Positions 46,603 through 55,083 are shown, numbered from the stretch's first letter. The stretch: 64,000 bases of DNA from Prolixibacteraceae bacterium (GCA_003506435.1 DOAQ01000037.1:1-64000), one strand, 5' to 3'. Notes: generated from the letters alone by a model not told the origin. Numbers and translations are program-made.

Positions 46603-48549
46603 ATGATTTCTGTTGACCAGTTGAAAGTTGTATTTGGCGGGTTTGAGCTATTCAAAGGCATTTCGTTTTTAATCAGTCCGAAAGACAGTATCGGGTTGGT
46701 TGGAAAGAACGGGGCCGGCAAATCAACTTTATTGAAGATACTTGCAGGGAAACAGCCACCGAGTGAAGGGGTGCTTTCGCTGCCCAAAGACATACGCATT
46801 GGCTACCTGCCGCAGCACATGGTGCTCACCAATACGAGAACGGTTTTCAACGAAACGCACACGGCGTTTGATGAGCTGATCTCTCTTCAAAAGGAAATTG
46901 AAAAACTGAACCACGAAATAGCACACCGCAAAGATTACGAATCGGCGGAATACATGAAGCTGCTCACGCGGGTGACCGAATTGAGCGACCATTATCACAT
47001 GCTGGACGGAGGCAATGTGGATGCCGAAATTGAGCAAACCCTGATGGGACTTGGTTTTGAGCGTTCCGATTTTACCCGGCTGACATCCGAATTCAGTGGG
47101 GGATGGCGGATGCGTATCGAGCTTGCAAAAATATTGCTGAAGAAACCCGATGTGTTTTTGCTTGACGAGCCAACCAATCACCTCGATATTGAATCGATCC
47201 AGTGGCTCGAAGATTTTCTGAAAAATTACAGTGGTTCAATTGTATTGGTCTCACACGACAAGGCTTTTCTGGATAATGTAACCAATCGCACCATCGAAAT
47301 TTCACTGGGCAAAATATACGATTACAAGGCCAATTATTCGCGTTATCTTGAGTTACGGACTGATGACAAACAAAACCAGTTGGCTGCTTTTCAGAACCAG
47401 CAAAAAATGATTGAAGATGCGGAAAAGTTCATTGAGCGGTTCCGCTACAAAGCTACCAAGTCGGTACAGGTGCAGTCGCGTGTGAAAATGCTCGACAAGC
47501 TCGACCGGCTGGAAGTTGACGAGGAAGACAATTCGAAACTCAATATTAAATTTCCACCTGCGGTACGATCGGGGACCATTGTTTGCGAAGCGAAGGAAAT
47601 TACCAAACGCTACGGCGATTTACTGGTGCTCGACCGCGTTGACCTGACCATTGAACGGGGCGAAAAGGTGGCTTTTGTCGGGAAAAACGGCGAAGGAAAA
47701 ACCACACTGGCGCGGGTTATCCTGAACGAACTTGAATACCAGGGTGAGCTGAAGATCGGTCACAATGTAAGAGTGGGCTATTTTGCACAAAACCAGGCAC
47801 AACGGCTCGACGAAAACCTGACCGTGCTGGAAACTGTCGACCAGATTGCAGTGGGCGACGTTCGCACCAAAATCAGGGACATTCTCGGGGCATTTATGTA
47901 TTCGGGCGACGATGTCGATAAAAAAGTAAAAGTGCTAAGTGGGGGAGAGCGTACCCGTCTGGCGATGATCCGCCTGATGCTCGAACCGGTGAATTTTCTG
48001 GTGCTTGATGAGCCAACCAACCATTTGGATATGCGTTCGAAGGAAATGCTAAAAAACGCGCTGGCAGCATACGATGGCACTGTTTTGGTGGTTTCGCACG
48101 ACCGCGAATTCCTCGACGGGCTGGTAAATTGTGTGTATGAATTCAAAGGCAAAAAGATAAAACAGCATCTGGGTGGCATCTACGATTTTCTTCAGAAAAA
48201 GAAAATGGAATCGATGAAAGAGCTGGAGCACAGGGACAAACCTGCCGAAGCAAAACCAAAAGAGGAGAGACTGGTAGAAACCACCAACATTAGTTTTGAG
48301 GAGCGCAAAGAGATTAACCGGAATATTTCGCGCTGCGAAAAAAGCATTGAAAAAGTGGAAACGGAAATTGCTTCGCTGGAAGAACAGGTTGACACGATGG
48401 ACAAAATGCTTTCGTCGCCGGAAGCTATTACTGATGCTTCGGTATACGAAAAATACGAAAAGCTGAAGGCCGGGCTGGAAAAGAAAATGGAAGAATGGGA
48501 AGCCCTGCATTCGGAATATGAAGAATGGACACAAAAAAGAAACTGGTAA
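46603..48549 (+). CDS. ABC-F family ribosome-associated ATPase (Uup/YheS-like)
   Basis: A 648-residue soluble tandem ATPase with no membrane domain. The first cassette has Walker A GKNGAGKSTL near residue 34, signature FSGGWRMRI near 165 and Walker B VFLLDEPTNHLDI near 186. The second has GKNGEGKTTL near 362, LSGGERTRL near 446 and FLVLDEPTNHLD near 466. The linker of about 80 residues has the arm-like KANYSRYLELR and a basic helical hairpin. A C-terminal coiled coil (about 565-648) is typical of Uup-type ABC-F. ABC-F proteins act on the ribosome to rescue or regulate elongation. It is followed after one base by the rRNA methyltransferase, an apt partner. Confidence 0.93.
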   Translation: MISVDQLKVVFGGFELFKGISFLISPKDSIGLVGKNGAGKSTLLKILAGKQPPSEGVLSLPKDIRIGYLPQHMVLTNTRTVFNETHTAFDELISLQKEIEKLNHEIAHRKDYESAEYMKLLTRVTELSDHYHMLDGGNVDAEIEQTLMGLGFERSDFTRLTSEFSGGWRMRIELAKILLKKPDVFLLDEPTNHLDIESIQWLEDFLKNYSGSIVLVSHDKAFLDNVTNRTIEISLGKIYDYKANYSRYLELRTDDKQNQLAAFQNQQKMIEDAEKFIERFRYKATKSVQVQSRVKMLDKLDRLEVDEEDNSKLNIKFPPAVRSGTIVCEAKEITKRYGDLLVLDRVDLTIERGEKVAFVGKNGEGKTTLARVILNELEYQGELKIGHNVRVGYFAQNQAQRLDENLTVLETVDQIAVGDVRTKIRDILGAFMYSGDDVDKKVKVLSGGERTRLAMIRLMLEPVNFLVLDEPTNHLDMRSKEMLKNALAAYDGTVLVVSHDREFLDGLVNCVYEFKGKKIKQHLGGIYDFLQKKKMESMKELEHRDKPAEAKPKEERLVETTNISFEERKEINRNISRCEKSIEKVETEIASLEEQVDTMDKMLSSPEAITDASVYEKYEKLKAGLEKKMEEWEALHSEYEEWTQKRNW

Positions 48550-48550
48550 T

Positions 48551-49300
48551 ATGAACTTCGAAGACAACGAAAAAGACGAACTGATTTTTGGCATCCGTGC
48601 CGTGATGGAAGCGATTAACGCGGGAAAGGAAATCGACCGCGTGCTGATAAAAAAAGGGCTGGAAGGCGAACTGTACAAAGAGTTTTTCGATCTGGTGCGA
48701 AGCCGTAATGTTTCTTTTCAGTTTGTGCCAGTTGAGAAACTGAACCGGGTGACCCGCAAAAATCATCAGGGCGTGGTGGCGTTTATTTCGCCGATTTCGT
48801 TCTATAAAATTGAAGATTTGCTGCCTGTCTGGTTCGAAGAAGGCAAATCGCCGGTAGTGCTGGTGCTCGACCAGATTTCCGATGTGCGTAATTTTGGCGC
48901 CATTGTCCGTACTGCCGAATGTGCGGGCGTCAGTGCGGTGATCATTCCCGAGCAGGGAGCCGCCAAAATCAATGCCGACGCGGTAAAAACATCGGCGGGT
49001 GCGTTGCACCTGGTGCCAGTGTGCCGGGTAAAAAATATTGTAGATGCCTGCATGTATTTGCAGCATTCGGGACTAAAAATTATTGCCGCCACCGAGAAGT
49101 CGAACGAATTATATACTTCAGCCGATTATTCTGGCCCGCTGGCTATTGTGATGGGATCGGAAGATAAAGGCATTGACCGCCGCATTCTTTCGCTGGCCGA
49201 CCACCGTGTAAAAATTCCGATTTTGGGCAAGATTGAATCGCTGAATGTTTCGGTTGCTGCGGCTTTGCTGGTTTACGAAGTGGTGCGGCAGAGGTCGTAA
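48551..49300 (+). CDS. rlmB: 23S rRNA 2'-O-methyltransferase, TrmH/SpoU family
   Basis: A 249-residue SPOUT methyltransferase. An N-terminal substrate-binding domain (residues 1-75, with HQGVVAF) leads to the SPOUT fold with motif 1 NFGAIVRTAECAG near residue 117, motif 2 IVMGSEDKGI near 207 and motif 3 IPILGKIESLNVSVAAALL near 223. It should methylate a 23S rRNA ribose (G2251 for RlmB), but another rRNA or tRNA site is possible. The ATG at 48551 is one base after the ABC-F stop; the open frame from 48518 overlaps that gene. It closes the core segment before the accessory island. Confidence 0.88.
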   Translation: MNFEDNEKDELIFGIRAVMEAINAGKEIDRVLIKKGLEGELYKEFFDLVRSRNVSFQFVPVEKLNRVTRKNHQGVVAFISPISFYKIEDLLPVWFEEGKSPVVLVLDQISDVRNFGAIVRTAECAGVSAVIIPEQGAAKINADAVKTSAGALHLVPVCRVKNIVDACMYLQHSGLKIIAATEKSNELYTSADYSGPLAIVMGSEDKGIDRRILSLADHRVKIPILGKIESLNVSVAAALLVYEVVRQRS

Positions 49301-49328
49301 AACGAAGAAGCCCCCAAGCCCCCTCTAA

Positions 49329-49463
49329 CTCCCCCAAAGTGGGGAGGACTTTGGCCGGAACAAACAAAGTGGGGATAGCCAGTTTTATGCAAAGAGAAAA
49401 TTTCATGCTTCTTCCAAAATCCAATCTTTTCTTCAAGGCTGTCATTCCGGCGCAGGCCGGAAT
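49329..49463. repeat. REP-like intergenic hairpins
   Basis: CTCCCC (49329-49334) pairs with GGGGAG (49341-49346), and overlapping CCAAAGT (49334-49340) pairs with ACTTTGG (49348-49354), so two mutually exclusive hairpins are possible. A second element, ATTCCGG (49444-49450) with CCGGAAT (49457-49463), follows. Poly-C and poly-G palindromes of this kind are common dispersed intergenic repeats in Bacteroidota. The stretch 49301-49560 has no gene. Confidence 0.65.
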
Positions 49464-49560
49464 CTCAACGAATACTTCTGCTGTTGCGGATTATAAGCGC
49501 TATCTGGAAGATTAATTCTTTTGTTCTGGAATTGACAGTAAAATCATACTACTTGAAATG

Positions 49561-50127
49561 TCACTTCTTATTATTAAGTACATGAAATGTTTTCATCTCA
49601 ATTTTTTGTCCATACATGTCTGTATATCTATATTGAAATCCAATATTTTTAATCATTTCTTGCATTTTTCTTGAACCAAAATTATAATTCGTAATTTCAA
49701 AAATGAGATGCTTTTTACCTGGCAATATTCCATTTACCTCATTTTTAGAAAAACTTGAACAAATAAAATCTTTTACACCTTCTCTTTTAAAATAATCAAT
49801 TACATATCTCTTAATTTCTTGAATGTCAATTATCTTTTCATCTTTTGCCACTTTTATATAATATTCTTGTAAAATGGCAGGCCCCAGCCCTGTATTTCTT
49901 AGATATATCCCTAATTGATCTTTACCTCCATTAATTTTTTTAGTTACAAATAAACTCAACATAGGCCTAACAGACAAATAGTTATGATCTTTAGTAATAT
50001 CTAACAACTGACTGTTAAATTTTGTATTTCGTCTTAAAGCTCTCCAACTTACAAATAGAGCCAATAACGCAATAATTCCCTCATAATTATCTTGAAACCA
50101 ACCCCATATATAACAATACAAATTCAT
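49561..50127 (-). CDS. AT-rich orphan protein with one membrane helix
   Basis: A 188-residue protein that I do not recognise. One membrane helix (about residues 14-30, GIIALLALFVSW) follows a short aromatic N-terminus, and the rest is soluble: DITKDHNYLSVRPMLSLFV, then a beta-rich domain with GLGPAILQEYYIKV. The GTG at 50130 would extend it by one residue; the ATG at 50127 is preferred. Base composition is clearly more AT-rich than the flanking rlmB and mnmE, consistent with horizontal acquisition. It is flanked by REP-like hairpins on both sides. Confidence 0.65.
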   Translation of the reverse strand: MNLYCYIWGWFQDNYEGIIALLALFVSWRALRRNTKFNSQLLDITKDHNYLSVRPMLSLFVTKKINGGKDQLGIYLRNTGLGPAILQEYYIKVAKDEKIIDIQEIKRYVIDYFKREGVKDFICSSFSKNEVNGILPGKKHLIFEITNYNFGSRKMQEMIKNIGFQYRYTDMYGQKIEMKTFHVLNNKK

Positions 50128-50497
50128 CACATATAAAAATTAAAAACCTTACTATTCATGTAGCTTCAGTATATCCCATTCATTTTATCAAAAATACAAA
50201 TAGTCTCCTAAAAAGCTGATATTGAAAATCTTTTTGTTTTCAACAAGTTGTGAGCATTTTCAATTCAAATTTAAAGGTGCTGTTGGTACGAAACCATAAC
50301 CACCCCGGCTTTTGCAAAGCAAAAGCCACCCCTTCTGAAAAAACAGGAGGGGAAACGAAGAAAGATGGCCTGTATAAATACTCTAACCAAAAAAATTTAC
50401 TGCTGACCAAAAATTCGCCCCCAACTCTTCCTCGTTTAAGTGCAACGGTAACAAGGAGTAGGATTGAGTAGCCTGCTCAATTGGCGGTTCGTGGTTT
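50128..50497. other. Noncoding stretch with REP-like hairpins
   Basis: No gene. A perfect 9-bp stem, GGCTTTTGC (50307-50315) with its complement (50319-50327), is followed at once by CCCCTTCTG (50329-50337) facing CAGGAGGGG (50344-50352), with one G-T pair. A 20-base segment at 50428-50447 nearly matches 17275-17294. The composition and hairpins match those beyond the orphan gene, so the pair may mark an insertion. Confidence 0.65.
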
Positions 50498-51319
50498 TTA
50501 TTCCGCTTTCTTGTTAAGAAATTTTTCAATCATTGGAACAACAAGGTCGCTTTCTTTGAAGTCGGGTTTCAACGTTGTTACTTCTCCAATATATTCTCCG
50601 TGTCCACCGGGAATTATCGCTAATTCAGAGTTAGCGATTTGCCTGTGCATTTCAATAGCGTGTTCCGGTGTAATCACATCTTTGTCTCCTATTATGATTA
50701 AAGTCGGTGCTTTAATGGATTTGATTTCCTCGTCTGGAATATCTTTAAAGTCAACCATTCTCTTTGCGTCCTTGTCGTGCATTACCTTCAAACCACCTGG
50801 GTCAGAGGCAACCTTATTGTAGGCTTCTTTTAACTGTTCAGGCATATTGTCCAAACTTGCATGTTCCATAAAGCCCCAAAATTGTTCGGGAACTCCGCTG
50901 CGTTTGGCAAGTGCAGAACCCAGAATGATTTTATCAACTATTTCAGGGTGGCGAATGGCAATTTGCAAAGTGGTCGTTCCTCCATTACTGAAACCAAAAA
51001 AGTCAGCCTTCTCAATTTTTAGATTTTTGAGAAGTGTGGCAATGTCGTCTGCATCTTGTTCAAATGAAACGTCAGTGTTCCTGTCACTTGTCCGTCCGTG
51101 AGCCTGCAATTCCACCGCTATTACTTTTCTGGTTTTTGCGAATAATGGAATAGCTTTTTCAAAATTTGATTGAATTGTTGAGCCGCCACCGTGTATTAAA
51201 ACAAGAGGATTGCCTTCACTACCTGACTGACCGGCAGGCAGGTAAATCTCATAATACATTTTTATGCCATTGACGTCCGAATAGCCATTTTGGAAAGCCA
51301 AAAGATCATTTGTTGTCAT
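50498..51319 (-). CDS. Alpha/beta hydrolase
   Basis: A 273-residue alpha/beta hydrolase with HGGGS oxyanion loop near residue 44, nucleophile elbow GFSNGG (Ser near 111), acid Asp in IIGDKDVI near residue 214 and catalytic His in GGHGEY near residue 240. A PAGQSGS insertion near residue 28, before the oxyanion loop, is encoded by a degenerate palindromic repeat. No signal peptide is present in this frame, but a lipoprotein-like signal peptide frame ends two bases upstream in another frame (see 51321-51413). Substrate is unknown. Confidence 0.9.
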   Translation of the reverse strand: MTTNDLLAFQNGYSDVNGIKMYYEIYLPAGQSGSEGNPLVLIHGGGSTIQSNFEKAIPLFAKTRKVIAVELQAHGRTSDRNTDVSFEQDADDIATLLKNLKIEKADFFGFSNGGTTTLQIAIRHPEIVDKIILGSALAKRSGVPEQFWGFMEHASLDNMPEQLKEAYNKVASDPGGLKVMHDKDAKRMVDFKDIPDEEIKSIKAPTLIIIGDKDVITPEHAIEMHRQIANSELAIIPGGHGEYIGEVTTLKPDFKESDLVVPMIEKFLNKKAE

Positions 51320-51320
51320 T

Positions 51321-51413
51321 TTAACGATTAATGTCTCCTTCTGATTGAGTTTTATAATTGCACGATGCGAAAGTCAGAAGTACTAAAGAAAAAAATACGA
51401 TTGCCCTTCTCAT
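51321..51413 (-). pseudogene. Detached lipoprotein signal peptide, 30 codons
   Basis: The frame encodes MRRAIVFFSLVLLTFASC followed by a short polar tail and a stop; LTFASC is a good lipobox. The stop (51321-51323) is one base before the ATG of the alpha/beta hydrolase, and in the hydrolase frame the DNA upstream has no stop for about 50 bases. A single-base indel would fuse the two into a lipoprotein hydrolase. So this is most likely the severed signal of that protein, although a translationally coupled tiny lipoprotein remains possible. Confidence 0.6.
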
Positions 51414-51415
51414 TT

Positions 51416-51652
51416 TTATAAGTTTTGAATGAATAGTGTTCGCATATTGTTCAACATTTGCAACCAACTTGGATATGCTCCCGTTTTTTTAGCTAATTCT
51501 TGCGAAACAGTTTGCCGTAGTTGCAATTTGGTTTTTCCGTTCTCTTCAGTTAGTATAACGGTAACAAGCGTTTCACCTGGCCAATTTGGGTCCATTCCGA
51601 TTTCAGCGGGGTTTATTGGATTACCATTTTTATCTGCATTAATCTCTTTAAT
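51416..51652 (-). pseudogene. Truncated AHSA1/SRPBCC C-terminal fragment
   Basis: A 78-codon open stretch preceded by an in-frame stop at 51653-51655 and lacking an ATG until MDPNWPGETLV. Its translation (WPGETLVTVILTEENGKTKL, then GAYPSWLQMLNN) matches the C-terminal third of Aha1-domain START/SRPBCC proteins. The N-terminal two thirds are missing. Its end is two bases before the signal-peptide frame. It appears to be a leftover from a deletion; no functional product is expected unless an unusual start is used. Confidence 0.7.
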
Positions 51653-51673
51653 TTAGTTTAAATATATCACTTT

Positions 51674-52843
51674 TTAGTAAGTTAAACCAAACTGCCAAAG
51701 CGGTATCGTATTCAAATAGCCCAGTTCAATGTTGTCTTTTACAACAAAGGCTTTATCTACACCCTGAATTTGCTTCAGTCCTTTCTTTTTCCCACCTACT
51801 TCAAAAGTGTAATCACCAATCCGAAAATCAGCAATTGGTGATACGGTTACATCATATTTTACCCTGAGTTGGTTCAGAAAAAATGTTTCCCGAATGTTGC
51901 CGGAATTTGAATTGTCGCTGGCCAGACTGTAAATCAGATTGGTATTGTCTAAATAAATTTTATCAACTTTACCCAACCCTCTTATCCCTCCTGTGGCATC
52001 CCTTAGTTGGGCAATCATTCCGGCTTCTTCGATAAACAGGCAATAATCGGCAATATTGTTCCGGCTGGCCGAAAGGGCAGTGGCTATGCTCGTCATATTG
52101 GGTTTAAACGGAACACTTTTCGCGATAATGGCCAGCAGTTGCTTTAATTTCCTTCCGGTTGATACATTCATTCCGGCATACATGGGGATATCCGTTTCTA
52201 ATGTTTGGTTGACAATCTGTTGTAACTTCAATTCGAAATTTTCTTCCAGTGCAAACGGATAATACCCTCTTTTCAGGTAATCCTCAAAAAGTGGTAACGG
52301 ATGCTTTATTCCCGGGAGTTCTGCTTTGTGAAACAGAATCTCTTCTAAAGAATAGGTCGGGATAATTATTTGATGAAACAATTGCAAATACTCCCTGAAT
52401 GACAAGCCTTGCATATTGTACACGACTGCCCTGCGACTTAAATCCGAAGCTCCTTTTTTGATGTCCAGCACCGAGGAGCCGGTAAATACCACATTCAGCT
52501 CGGGATGGTAATCGTAAATCAGTTTCAGTTCTTTAGCCCAGTCTTTGTATTTGTGGATTTCATCTACAAACAGGTATTTCCCGTTGCGTTTTACAAACGC
52601 ATCAGCCAAGTCAACCAGACGGTTATCGGCAAAATAAAAATCTTCTGCTGTTACATAGAGTGTCTCAGCAGAATTCAGGTTTTTTTTGATATGTTGTAAA
52701 ACCAGCGTCGTTTTTCCAACTCCACGCGGACCAGTAAGCCCGATCATACGACTCTTCCAGTTTATATCCGAATAAACGTAACGGAAGAAACCGGTATCTG
52801 TCTCTTTTAGAAGTTTATAAAACTGTTCAAATAATTTGTCCAT
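51674..52843 (-). CDS. AAA ATPase with DUF4143-type C-terminus
   Basis: A 389-residue protein of the AAA_14/DUF4143 type. Walker A is GPRGVGKTTL near residue 37, Walker B YLFVDEIHK near 91, and sensor-like VVFTGSSVLDI near 119 follows. The C-terminal half (about 200-389) has the DUF4143 restriction-endonuclease-like pattern ending in a KGLKQIQGVDKAFVVKDN segment. Its function in Bacteroidota is not established, although such proteins are often single-gene accessory elements with many paralogues. The start at 52843 (MDKLFEQF) is preferred over 52891, which lies within an inverted repeat. The upstream repeats and a decayed second copy are described separately. Confidence 0.88.
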   Translation of the reverse strand: MDKLFEQFYKLLKETDTGFFRYVYSDINWKSRMIGLTGPRGVGKTTLVLQHIKKNLNSAETLYVTAEDFYFADNRLVDLADAFVKRNGKYLFVDEIHKYKDWAKELKLIYDYHPELNVVFTGSSVLDIKKGASDLSRRAVVYNMQGLSFREYLQLFHQIIIPTYSLEEILFHKAELPGIKHPLPLFEDYLKRGYYPFALEENFELKLQQIVNQTLETDIPMYAGMNVSTGRKLKQLLAIIAKSVPFKPNMTSIATALSASRNNIADYCLFIEEAGMIAQLRDATGGIRGLGKVDKIYLDNTNLIYSLASDNSNSGNIRETFFLNQLRVKYDVTVSPIADFRIGDYTFEVGGKKKGLKQIQGVDKAFVVKDNIELGYLNTIPLWQFGLTY

Positions 52844-52872
52844 CGTATAATTTTGAACAAATATAAATAAAA

Positions 52873-52923
52873 TTGCACTATGACAGTGCAAAATTTAATT
52901 TGAAACGAATTATAATAGTGCAA
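52873..52923. promoter_or_regulatory. Inverted-repeat operator candidate upstream of the AAA ATPase
   Basis: TTGCACT (52873-52879) and AGTGCAA (52885-52891) form a 7-bp inverted repeat with 5-base spacer, and a third half-site, TAGTGCAA, lies at 52916-52923. The elements stand 30-80 bases before the ATPase start, where a dimeric regulator or the ATPase itself might bind. A binding protein is not identified. Confidence 0.55.
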
Positions 52924-52946
52924 TAATATTTTTAAAATAGAAATAC

Positions 52947-53030
52947 GATTACGTCATACTTTGCCCTAAGTCGGTTTATAAAAAACGTTTCCCGTAATAT
53001 TGCCGGGAATTGAATTATCGTTACCTATTA
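52947..53030 (-). pseudogene. Remnant of a second AAA ATPase copy
   Basis: About 80 bases align on the same strand with the intact ATPase at 51845-51923 (encoding around NIRETFFLNQLRVKYDVTV), with roughly 80 percent identity in the part without gaps (39 of 48) and with single-base indels and stops that destroy the frame. It begins four bases after the mnmE stop. A former upstream tandem copy seems to have been deleted almost completely. Confidence 0.7.
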
Positions 53031-53034
53031 AAGA

Positions 53035-54432
53035 TTACTTTCCGATACAAAAATGCTTAAAGATATGACCCAACACTTCGTCGGTGCTTATTTCTCCGGT
53101 AATCTCCCCTAAATAATGCAGGCATTCGCGGATGTCCTGCGCCAGAAAATCGCCCGATATTCCGGCATGCAAGCCCTCAACCACACGCACAACCGCTTTA
53201 TGTGCATTGGTCAGCGCTTCGTAATGGCGGATGTTGGAAACAATCACATCGTCGGTGTCAAGGTTTTGCAAACCTGCTTTTTCCTTTAACAACCCGGTCA
53301 GCGAATCGAGGTTTTGCCGGTTTTTAGCCGAGATAAAAACAAGATCTTCGATTTCTGCAAGATGAATTGAACCGACCAGCGCTTTTATCCGTTCTTTTCC
53401 GGCCAGATCTGCTTTGTTGCCAACAATAACCAGGTTCTGGTTTTCGATGCGCTGCCGTATTTTCTCAATTCGTTCCAGAATCAGTGGGAGAGGGTTCATC
53501 AGATCGGTGACCAGCAATACAATATCAGCCTGTTCCAGCTTATTATACGTGCGTTCGATGCCTAAATTTTCTATTATATCGACGCTTTCACGAATTCCGG
53601 CCGTGTCGAAAAAGCGGAAAGCAGTTCCGTCGATGTTCACCACATCTTCAATCACATCGCGTGTAGTGCCGTGAATTTCCGAAACAATGGCTTTTTCCTC
53701 GTTAAGCAGGGCATTCAGCAGGGTCGATTTACCCGCGTTCGTTTCACCAACGATAGCTACCGGTATCCCGTTCTTAATAGCATTCCCGAGACGAAACGAA
53801 TCGGCTAGTTTTTTTAACAGCGCTTCGATCTTCGCAGTCAGTTCTGTCAATTGTTTACGGTCGGCAAATTCCACATCTTCCTCACTGAAATCGAGTTCCA
53901 GCTCTACCAGGGCAATAAAATGCAGCAATTCGCCCCGCAGCTTACTGATCTCGTTTGAGAAGCCGCCGCGCATTTGTTTCAGCGCTACTTTATGTGCCGA
54001 GGCATTGGTTGAGAAGATCAAATCAGCCACTGCTTCAGCCTGCGAAAGGTCCATCTTTCCGTTCAGGAAAGCACGTTGGGTAAATTCGCCGGGCCGGGCC
54101 ATGCGGGCACCTTTGCTGATCAACAGTTGCAATATCCGCTGCTGGATATAAACCGATCCATGACAGGAAATCTCAACCACATCTTCGCCGGTAAACGAAT
54201 GGGGCGTACGAAAAAGGGCTATAACCACCTCGTCAATAGCTTCGTCGCCATCGGCAATACTTCCGAAATGAAGCGAATTGGCTTTTTGCCCGGCCAGTTT
54301 TTTACCTGCTTTGGGCGACCGGAATACCTGGTCGGCGATGGAAACAGCATTTTCGCCCGCCAACCGGATGGTGGCAATAGCACCCATTCCGGGCGATGTG
54401 GCAATAGCGCATATAGTTGATTGATCGATCAT
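53035..54432 (-). CDS. mnmE: tRNA modification GTPase
   Basis: A 465-residue GTPase that with MnmG modifies the wobble uridine of certain tRNAs. An N-terminal folate-binding TrmE domain (residues 1-115, TICAIATSPGMGAIATIRLAG) is followed by a helical domain carrying a G-domain with Walker A GETNAGKSTLLNAL near residue 227, switch DTAG near 274 and NKAD near 340. The C-terminal signature CIGK contains the essential Cys. The start is MIDQSTIC at 54432; the frame open to 54579 is not supported, as the family begins here. It marks the end of the accessory island. Confidence 0.97.
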   Translation of the reverse strand: MIDQSTICAIATSPGMGAIATIRLAGENAVSIADQVFRSPKAGKKLAGQKANSLHFGSIADGDEAIDEVVIALFRTPHSFTGEDVVEISCHGSVYIQQRILQLLISKGARMARPGEFTQRAFLNGKMDLSQAEAVADLIFSTNASAHKVALKQMRGGFSNEISKLRGELLHFIALVELELDFSEEDVEFADRKQLTELTAKIEALLKKLADSFRLGNAIKNGIPVAIVGETNAGKSTLLNALLNEEKAIVSEIHGTTRDVIEDVVNIDGTAFRFFDTAGIRESVDIIENLGIERTYNKLEQADIVLLVTDLMNPLPLILERIEKIRQRIENQNLVIVGNKADLAGKERIKALVGSIHLAEIEDLVFISAKNRQNLDSLTGLLKEKAGLQNLDTDDVIVSNIRHYEALTNAHKAVVRVVEGLHAGISGDFLAQDIRECLHYLGEITGEISTDEVLGHIFKHFCIGK

Positions 54433-54648
54433 CAAATATGTATAAATTAGGATGCAAAATAATAAAGAAATTTGCAATACCGGGTATTGCTTCCAACTTT
54501 GCCTGCAAATGAATATATTTATGCAATGGTTTTTCAGACTAAAAAGAAAAAAGATTTTTACATAGTCTGATCTTTCCAAATAGTAATTGTTTAAAATAGG
54601 ACAGATGATCGGATATCGTTTTAATAAAAAAAACTAAAAAATTGTACT

Positions 54649-55083
54649 ATGAGTTTACTGGAACACTTTGACCACCCGGGGAGAAAACAAGATAAAGAAC
54701 ATTTTAGCCATCTGATTCAAATAGCATTGGCTGACGGAAAAATAGAGAGTTCGGAATTGGAAATGCTACACAATCTGGGGAATAAGTTGGGATTAACTAC
54801 CCCTGAAATTGATAATTTACTTGAGTCAAACAAAAAATCATACTACATTCCTCCGTATGAGCTATCGAAACGGTTCGCACAATTGTATGATGTTGTGAAA
54901 ATAATTTTTGCCGACGGAAAAATCGATGATAATGAAATGCGCCTGGCAACCAGTCTTGCGATAAAATCAGGATTTGCAGAACAAGACATTCCCGTCCTTT
55001 TGGATGTGCTGACAAACGGAATAAAAAACAGGGAAGACGAAGACGATCTTTTTGATTTGTACAGGAAGAAAAGAATGAAATAA
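54649..55083 (+). CDS. TerB-like acidic helical protein
   Basis: A 144-residue TerB/DjlA-type helical domain with two repeats, ALADGKIESSELEML near residue 29 and IFADGKIDDNEMRLA near residue 86, each with an Asp and Glu pattern that can bind a metal. TerB domains are found in tellurite resistance and in unrelated signalling or envelope proteins, and no other ter gene is nearby, so tellurite resistance should not be assumed. It diverges from mnmE. Confidence 0.85.
   Translation: MSLLEHFDHPGRKQDKEHFSHLIQIALADGKIESSELEMLHNLGNKLGLTTPEIDNLLESNKKSYYIPPYELSKRFAQLYDVVKIIFADGKIDDNEMRLATSLAIKSGFAEQDIPVLLDVLTNGIKNREDEDDLFDLYRKKRMK

Noticed and set aside
50128..50130. GTG start of the orphan gene
   Set aside because: An ATG lies one codon downstream and is more usual.
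54649..55083. Tellurite resistance determinant
   Set aside because: A single TerB-like domain without terA, terC or terD neighbours is not evidence for resistance.
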